A stretch of 5,047 nt of DNA from Caulobacteraceae bacterium (lineage in GTDB: Bacteria; Pseudomonadota; Alphaproteobacteria; Caulobacterales; Caulobacteraceae): NCBI GenBank assembly GCA_020852035.1, contig JADZBR010000074.1:1-5047 (forward strand). The letters run 5' to 3'. Positions 1 through 3,688 of this stretch are shown here, piece after piece (the first letter of the stretch is position 1; the number at the start of each line of letters is the position of its first letter). The translations under genes and the position numbers were made by a program. Under the pieces are notes generated by a model. That model had not been told where the DNA came from. It was given only the letters and a program-made list of their open reading frames with translations, and did no database searches.

Positions 1-6
1 CTGACA

Positions 7-41
7 CCCCCACCCCAACCCCTCCCCTCAAGGGGGAGGGG
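7..41 (-). terminator. GC-rich hairpin and G-quadruplex motif after the HPr gene (possible terminator)
   Basis: On the minus strand, 3 bases past the HPr stop codon, a 9-bp perfect stem (arms 33-41 and 19-27, CCCCTCCCC against GGGGAGGGG) closes a 5-base loop. No T-run follows, so it is not a classical intrinsic terminator. Instead the strand continues as G-runs: four runs of at least four G (27-24, 22-19, 16-13, 11-7) separated by 1, 2 and 1 bases, a strong quadruplex pattern that shares its first two runs with the 3' arm of the hairpin. Seen: the stem and the G-runs. Inferred: transcription end, or 3'-end protection of the operon mRNA. It could equally be a copy of a C/G-rich intergenic repeat of the kind I recall from Caulobacterales genomes. 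Read-through into a downstream gene outside the window cannot be excluded. Confidence 0.45.
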
Positions 42-44
42 CTT

Positions 45-317
45 CTAGCGTTCCTCGTCGAATCGCCGCGCCACCAGGTCGACCAGCGCCGCGACGGCTT
101 CCTCGGCCTCGTCGCCGGTGGCGGTGATGTCGATGCAGCAGCCGGGGCCGGCGGCGAGCATCATCAGGCCCATGATCGAGGCCGCCTCGATGGTCTGGCC
201 ATCCTTGGTGACGCGCACGTCGGCCTCGAAGCTGGCCGCCAGCTTGACGAACTTGGCCGAGGCGCGGGCGTGCAGGCCGCGCTCGTTGACGATCTCGACG
301 GTGGCGCTCGCCGTCAC
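45..317 (-). CDS. ptsH: HPr phosphocarrier protein of the regulatory PTS
   Basis: Small cytoplasmic phosphocarrier of 90 residues, the usual HPr length. It accepts phosphate from Enzyme I on a histidine and passes it to EIIA proteins. The histidine is His16 in the motif ERGLHARASAKFV (residues 12-24). A second regulatory site, Ser47 in AASIMGLMML (45-54), lines up with the serine phosphorylated by HPr kinase, whose gene is two upstream. The chosen start is GTG at 317, which overlaps the EIIA stop codon as GTGA; starting further upstream would add an Arg-rich tail that HPr proteins lack. No clear ribosome binding site precedes the GTG, so translation is probably coupled to EIIA. The stop is TAG. 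The Ala-Ser after His-Ala-Arg, rather than Pro-Ala, is in my recollection common in alphaproteobacterial HPr. No sugar-specific EIIB or EIIC is present nearby, consistent with a regulatory rather than a transport role. It could also be named npr/ptsO. Confidence 0.95.
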   Translation of the reverse strand: MTASATVEIVNERGLHARASAKFVKLAASFEADVRVTKDGQTIEAASIMGLMMLAAGPGCCIDITATGDEAEEAVAALVDLVARRFDEER

Positions 318-718
318 TTGTCGCCGGCGAGGACGTAGGAGGCGACGGAGATGTATTTGCGCCCGGCCTCCTGGGCGCAGGCGACGCACTTCTGCAGCGG
401 CTCGCGGGTGCGCACGCTGGCGAGCTTGATCAGCATCGGCAGGTTGAGGCCCGCGATCACCTCGGCCCGGGTCTGCTCCATCACCGAGATGGCGAGGTTG
501 GAGGGCGTGCCGCCGAACATGTCGGTCAGCAGGATCACCCCGCCGCCGCCGTCGACACGGGCGCAGGCGGCCAGGATGTCCTGGCGGCGCTTCTCCATGT
601 CGTCCTCGGGGCCGATGCAGATGGCCACGACGGCGGGTTGCGGCCCGACCACGTGCTCCATCGCCGAGACGAACTCCGCAGCCAATCGCCCGTGGGTGAC
701 GATCACCAAGCCGATCAT
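314..718 (-). CDS. PTS EIIA component, mannose family (regulatory)
   Basis: Cytoplasmic EIIA-Man type protein of 134 residues, the size of the single EIIA-Man domain. The N-terminal strand MIGLVIVTHG carries the phosphate-accepting His9 (equivalent to His10 of E. coli EIIA-Man). The signature LLTDMFGGTPSNLA (residues 63-76) carries Asp66, the acidic partner of that histidine. The protein should receive phosphate from the neighbouring HPr. No EIIB, EIIC or EIID mannose permease subunits are visible, so it probably acts as a regulator; the Brucella counterpart has been called PtsM. I chose the ATG at 718 because it places the first beta strand at residue 2, as in the family. In-frame ATGs at 751 and 808 would add non-homologous residues, and the latter would overlap hprK. 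A weak GAAAG lies 7 bases before the ATG. The gene follows hprK by 73 bp and overlaps HPr by 4 bp. Confidence 0.93.
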   Translation of the reverse strand: MIGLVIVTHGRLAAEFVSAMEHVVGPQPAVVAICIGPEDDMEKRRQDILAACARVDGGGGVILLTDMFGGTPSNLAISVMEQTRAEVIAGLNLPMLIKLASVRTREPLQKCVACAQEAGRKYISVASYVLAGDK

Positions 719-765
719 CGGTGGACTTTCAAAGCGGGAATGCTCCCCCATCCGCGCCTTGTGCG

Positions 766-779
766 GCGCGAAAGCGCGC
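766..779 (-). other. Small hairpin in the hprK-EIIA gap
   Basis: The only non-overlapping junction in the operon is 719-791. Twelve bases past the hprK stop codon lies a 5-bp GC-only stem (arms 779-775 and 770-766, GCGCG/CGCGC) with a 4-base loop, and nothing resembling a T-run after it. A second, weaker 4-bp stem (GGGA/TCCC, 736-747) sits nearer the EIIA start. These could affect mRNA processing or stability between the kinase gene and the PTS genes, but such short stems also occur by chance in DNA this GC-rich. No convincing internal promoter was seen in the gap. Confidence 0.2.
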
Positions 780-791
780 TTGATACCCTTC

Positions 792-1214
792 TCACCGCCG
801 ACTTCCAAGATGCGCCAGGGCGCGACGCAGTTTCGCAGGCGCGGCGGGATCGGAAAGACACAGGGTCAGGCGCGGAACCGCCAGGCCGCAGAGCTCGGTC
901 GTCGCCGGCTCGGGGATGCGCTCGCCCGCGCCGTCCTCGACCAGCAGCGCGATGCGGGCGAAGGCGACGGCGGCCTCCGGCAGCACGTCCACTCCCCGGG
1001 CCTCGATGAGGCCGGCCAGCGGCGGCGGCGCGCGGCCGTACAGCGCGCCGCCCGAGGCCCAGACGATCACCCGGTCGTCGGCGACCAGGCGGAACCCCTC
1101 CGCCAGCGCCCTGAGCGCCAGGCCGCTCTTGCCGGCGCCGGAGGGGCCTTCGATGAGCGCCCCTTCCCAGCGGCGGTTGCGGCGCAGGGCGAGGAGGCCG
1201 GCGTGGCGGGTCAA
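792..1214 (-). CDS. hprK: HPr kinase/phosphorylase, short alphaproteobacterial form
   Basis: ATP-dependent kinase that phosphorylates a serine of HPr (probably Ser47 of the HPr encoded two genes downstream) and may also reverse the reaction. It has 140 residues, far below the roughly 310 of Firmicutes HprK: the N-terminal domain is absent and only the catalytic P-loop domain remains, as is usual in Alphaproteobacteria. Walker A is GPSGAGKS (23-30). The acidic motif LVADDRV (43-49) follows, and IEARGVDVLP (70-79) matches the HPrK signature region. The start is TTG at 1214, overlapping the chvG stop codon as TTGA; a GAGG ribosome binding site 7 bases upstream (1222-1225), inside chvG, supports it. 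No ATG in this frame precedes the Walker motif. The position between the sensor kinase and the PTS genes suggests co-expression with ChvG/ChvI. The protein is probably cytoplasmic. Confidence 0.92.
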   Translation of the reverse strand: MTRHAGLLALRRNRRWEGALIEGPSGAGKSGLALRALAEGFRLVADDRVIVWASGGALYGRAPPPLAGLIEARGVDVLPEAAVAFARIALLVEDGAGERIPEPATTELCGLAVPRLTLCLSDPAAPAKLRRALAHLGSRR

Positions 1215-2803
1215 TGGGCGGCCTCGGCGAGCGCGACACGGAAGCGGGCGCCGGCGACCTGGCCGTCGGCCGCCTTGCGGTTCTCCGCCCAGATGCGCCC
1301 GGAGTGCGCCTCGACGATCTGCCGGGCGATGGAGAGTCCCAGGCCGGAGTTGACGCCGAACGCCGCGCCTTTCGGCCGCGAGGTGTAGAACCGCTCGAAG
1401 ATGGTCTCCAGGTTCTCGGCCGGCACGCCGGGGCCGTCGTCATCGACGCTGACGATGGCCTGGCCGTGGGCGCGGGTCAGCGACAGGCGCACCTCGCCGC
1501 CCGGCGGGCTGAACGAGCGGGCGTTGTCGATCAGGTTGCGGACCACCTGCGCCAGCGGCCCCTCGCGGCCCATCACCATCACCTCGCCCAGGTGCTCGGG
1601 GGCGATCAGCCGCACCCGCGGATCGCCGGGCTTCAGGGCCGCTTGGTAGAGCGCGGCGATGTCGGCCAGCAGGTGGGCGAGGTCGAAGCGCCGGGGCGCC
1701 TCGCGCGACAGCTCGGCGTCCAGCCGCGAGGCGTTGGAGATGTCGGTCACCAGCCGGTCGAGGCGCTGGACATCGACCTTGAGGATCGCCAGCAGTCGCT
1801 CCTTGGCCGGACCGTCGGGAGCGATGTCGAGGGTCTCCACGGCCGAACGGAGGGACGTCAGCGGGTTCCTGATCTCGTGCGCCACATCGGCGGCGAAGCG
1901 TTCGATGGCGTCCATCCGCTCGGAGAGCGAATGGGTCATGTCCTCCAGCGAGCGGGTGAGGTCGCCCAGCTCGTCGTCCCGTTCGGCGAGGTCGGGCAGG
2001 GAGATGGCGCGGGCGCGCGAGAGCCGCACACGGTCGGCTGCGAAGGAGAGCCGGCGCACCGGCTGGGCGATCAGGTTATTGAGCAGGATCGAGGAGGTCA
2101 GCGTCACCGCCAGGGCGATGAGGATGAACGGGATCAGGTTGGCCCGCTCGGCGGCGATGATCTCGTCCACGTCGCTGGCTTCCAGGGTCAGCACGCCGAG
2201 CACCGCCTTGACGTGCTGGATGGGGATCGAGACCGAGACCACCCGCTCGCCGCCCTGGGCGCGCCGAAGACCGGCCGGCCGCCCGCCGCGCAGAGCCTCG
2301 GCGACTTCCTGTTGCAGGGCCTGGCGCGCGACACCGGCTTCCGGCGGGTCCGGCGACAGCGCCCGGCGCAGGTTGAAGCGCTCGTCGCGCGGCCGGGCCG
2401 GCGGCAGCTCGCGCTGCTCCACCCGATCGGCGACCAGGTAGGAATCGGCGATCAGGTTTCCCTGCGCATCGAACAGGCGCGCCCGCTGCGAGCGGGGGTT
2501 GGAGAGCAGCGAGAGGATCTCGCTGGCCACCTGCGCGTCCATCTGCGGTTCGGGCTCGCCGACCGTGGCGGCCCGGTCGATCACCGTGGCGATCAGCTCG
2601 CCCTGGGTGGTCAGGCTGTCGATGCGGGCGTTGACCAGGCCCCGGCGCAGCTCGTTCTGCACCAGCGCCCCGCCGATCAGCACGAAGAGGCCCAGCGCGT
2701 TGAGGACGATGATCAGCCGCCCGAGCCGCGAGCCCGGCAGCCACGCCCAGAACGAACGGCGCCTGGGCCGCTCAGCTTTCGCGGTATCGGTAGCCGACGC
2801 CAT
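1211..2803 (-). CDS. chvG: ChvG sensor histidine kinase (envelope stress)
   Basis: Inner-membrane sensor kinase of 530 residues that phosphorylates ChvI. In order: a short basic cytoplasmic N-terminus (1-25), transmembrane segment 1 (about 28-48), a periplasmic sensor region (about 49-222; Stimulus_sens_1-type in known ChvG), transmembrane segment 2 (about 223-243), HAMP (about 244-297, starting at the QPVRRLS motif), HisKA with His309 in DVAHEIRNPLTSL, then the ATPase domain with N box NLIDNA (Asn427), G1 box DDDGPGVP (454-461), F box IFERFY (468-473) and G2 box GLGLSIA (487-493). All catalytic motifs are intact. The chosen ATG at 2803 lies inside chvI (32-bp overlap). No ATG, GTG or TTG codon follows before the first membrane segment, and the longer in-frame start at 2896 only adds a Ser/Thr-rich tail read from chvI coding sequence. 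Orthologues are BvrS and ExoS, which respond to acid, osmotic or cell-wall stress. I saw no exoR gene here. Confidence 0.95.
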   Translation of the reverse strand: MASATDTAKAERPRRRSFWAWLPGSRLGRLIIVLNALGLFVLIGGALVQNELRRGLVNARIDSLTTQGELIATVIDRAATVGEPEPQMDAQVASEILSLLSNPRSQRARLFDAQGNLIADSYLVADRVEQRELPPARPRDERFNLRRALSPDPPEAGVARQALQQEVAEALRGGRPAGLRRAQGGERVVSVSIPIQHVKAVLGVLTLEASDVDEIIAAERANLIPFILIALAVTLTSSILLNNLIAQPVRRLSFAADRVRLSRARAISLPDLAERDDELGDLTRSLEDMTHSLSERMDAIERFAADVAHEIRNPLTSLRSAVETLDIAPDGPAKERLLAILKVDVQRLDRLVTDISNASRLDAELSREAPRRFDLAHLLADIAALYQAALKPGDPRVRLIAPEHLGEVMVMGREGPLAQVVRNLIDNARSFSPPGGEVRLSLTRAHGQAIVSVDDDGPGVPAENLETIFERFYTSRPKGAAFGVNSGLGLSIARQIVEAHSGRIWAENRKAADGQVAGARFRVALAEAAH

Positions 2804-3485
2804 AGAGGGTTTCGATGGCGTCGAACTCGGGGTCGACCTCACGGAACTTCTTGCGCATCCGCTTGATGTGGCTGTCGATGGTGCGGTCATCGACATAGAC
2901 CTGATCGTCGTAGGCCGCGTCCATCAGGTTGTCGCGGCTTTTCACGAATCCCGGCCGCTGGGCCAGCGACTGCAGCAGCAGGAACTCGGTGACCGTCAGC
3001 TTCACGGGCTTGCCGTCCCACAGGCAGTCGTGGCGCGCCGGGTCGAGGGTCAGCTTGCCGCGTTTCAGCGCCTTGTCGCTCTCGCCGGCCGGCGCCGCCG
3101 GCGCGCCGGTGTCGTCCAGGGGCGCGCCCGAGCGGCGCAGCACCGCCTTCACCCGCTCCAGCAGGAGCCGCTGGCTGAAGGGCTTGTGCATGTAGTCGTC
3201 GGCGCCGAGGTTGAAGCCGAGGATCTCGTCGATCTCCTCGTCCTTCGAGGTCAGGATGATCACCGGCAGGTCGGAGGTCCGGCGCAGGCGGCGCAGCACT
3301 TCCATGCCGTCCATGCGCGGCATCTTCACGTCCAGGATCGCCAGGTCCGGCGGGTCGTTCTCCAGCGCAGCGAGCCCGGCGGCGCCGTCATAATAGGCCT
3401 TCACCGTATGGCCGTGGCTTTCGAGGGCGAGGCTGACCGACGTGACGATGTTTTCGTCGTCGTCCACCAGGGTGATCTTGGCCAT
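2772..3485 (-). CDS. chvI: ChvI response regulator (OmpR/PhoB family)
   Basis: DNA-binding response regulator of 237 residues, partner of ChvG. The receiver domain (about 1-118) has the acidic pocket DDD (8-10), phospho-acceptor Asp52 in LAILDVKMPRMDG, Thr79 and Lys101 (MHKPFS). A flexible Ala/Pro/Gly linker (about 120-140) leads to an OmpR-type winged helix (about 142-237), with the transactivation segment VTEFLLL (165-171), the recognition-helix region VDDRTIDSHIKRMRKK (198-213) and the wing ending YGVGYRYR (228-235). The VYVDDRTIDSHIKR stretch and the MHKPF motif closely match ChvI/BvrR. The ATG at 3485 opens directly on the first beta strand (AKITLVDDD). A GAAGGA ribosome-binding-like sequence lies at 3500-3505, 14 bases from the ATG and so further away than usual. 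First gene of the leftward operon. Its upstream region contains repeats that could be its own binding sites (autoregulation is inferred). Confidence 0.96.
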   Translation of the reverse strand: MAKITLVDDDENIVTSVSLALESHGHTVKAYYDGAAGLAALENDPPDLAILDVKMPRMDGMEVLRRLRRTSDLPVIILTSKDEEIDEILGFNLGADDYMHKPFSQRLLLERVKAVLRRSGAPLDDTGAPAAPAGESDKALKRGKLTLDPARHDCLWDGKPVKLTVTEFLLLQSLAQRPGFVKSRDNLMDAAYDDQVYVDDRTIDSHIKRMRKKFREVDPEFDAIETLYGVGYRYRES

Positions 3486-3509
3486 GTCTTGGGGTCGTGT
3501 CCTTCGCTG

Positions 3510-3534
3510 TTGCGAACGGTGGAGGTGTTCGCAA
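3510..3534. promoter_or_regulatory. Perfect 8-bp inverted repeat upstream of chvI
   Basis: Arms TTGCGAAC (3510-3517) and GTTCGCAA (3527-3534) are exact reverse complements with a 9-base spacer, centred about 37 bp before the chvI ATG. As DNA this is the size and symmetry of a dimer-binding operator. As RNA in the chvI leader it would be a hairpin with loop ACCUCCACC. It is the clearest symmetric element in the divergent region. Which protein, if any, binds it is unknown: OmpR-family regulators such as ChvI more usually bind direct repeats, so a different repressor or an RNA role is possible. Confidence 0.5.
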
Positions 3535-3561
3535 GCTAATCGTACCGCACAATGGCCTCAA
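3534..3561 (-). promoter_or_regulatory. Candidate chvI promoter (weak)
   Basis: On the minus strand TTGAGGC (3561-3555) matches 6 of 7 positions of the Caulobacter housekeeping -35 consensus TTGACGS. The -10 is poor: the best nearby sequences are GATTAG and TAGCTT (3541-3533), which match the consensus only in part. Transcription from here would begin within the inverted repeat just downstream, which would make the repeat an operator over the start site. A strong -35 with a weak -10 fits an activator-dependent promoter, but this is inference. Confidence 0.25.
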
Positions 3562-3577
3562 TGGGGCGAGTGTGGCC
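3550..3577. promoter_or_regulatory. Tandem short direct repeats (possible response-regulator site)
   Basis: CAATGG occurs at 3550-3555 and again at 3559-3564 on the plus strand. A related TGTGGCC follows at 3571-3577, so the shared TGG core recurs at 9- then 11-bp steps, close to one helical turn. Head-to-tail half-sites about a turn apart are how OmpR/PhoB-family regulators bind, and ChvI belongs to that family. The repeats overlap the candidate chvI -35. No ChvI consensus was applied, so the assignment is tentative. Confidence 0.25.
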
Positions 3578-3613
3578 GAGCTCTATCAGGGCTGAAACGA
3601 AAACGGCCTGCGT

Positions 3614-3640
3614 CTGATCCCTAGGCTGCGGCGATAAATC
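3614..3640 (+). promoter_or_regulatory. Candidate promoter for the rightward unknown gene
   Basis: GATAAATC (3633-3640) matches 7 of 8 positions of the Caulobacter housekeeping -10 consensus GCTANAWC. CTGATCC (3614-3620) is a partial -35 match (4 of 7 to TTGACGS) at a 12-base spacing, which is within the accepted 10-14. This would start transcription near 3645 and give a leader of about 45 bases. Seen: the sequence matches. Promoter activity is inferred. Confidence 0.35.
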
Positions 3641-3677
3641 TCACCTTAAGCTTGTTGGGAGACCCTTGTTCGACCAC

Positions 3678-3683
3678 GGGGGA
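3678..3683 (+). promoter_or_regulatory. Ribosome binding site of the rightward gene
   Basis: GGGGGA lies 5 bases before the ATG at 3689. Upstream in the same frame there is no other usable start codon before a TAA at 3647, so this site and the ATG together fix the start. Confidence 0.5.
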
Positions 3684-3688
3684 CGGGC

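Noticed and set aside
351..1388. A 345-codon plus-strand frame across EIIA and hprK
   Set aside because: It spans two well-supported genes and their junctions in antisense, has an Arg/Ala/Pro-rich product and no domain.
715..1443. A minus-strand frame of 242 codons over hprK and the 3' part of chvG
   Set aside because: Same strand but a different frame from hprK and chvG. The Arg/Pro-rich product is typical of an out-of-frame reading.
1214..2866. A 550-codon open frame on the plus strand, antisense to chvG
   Set aside because: It mirrors chvG, whose domains and catalytic motifs are complete. Its product is low-complexity Gly/Arg/Gln/Asp-rich with no recognisable domain; long antisense frames are expected in DNA this GC-rich.
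3646..3649. TTAA as a possible CtrA half-site near the unknown gene
   Set aside because: A CtrA box needs a second TTAA about 7 bases away; none is present.
3486..3688. A small RNA such as ChvR encoded in the divergent region
   Set aside because: Only weak promoter matches and no Rho-independent terminator are visible in these 203 bases, and I could not recognise a ChvR-like sequence.
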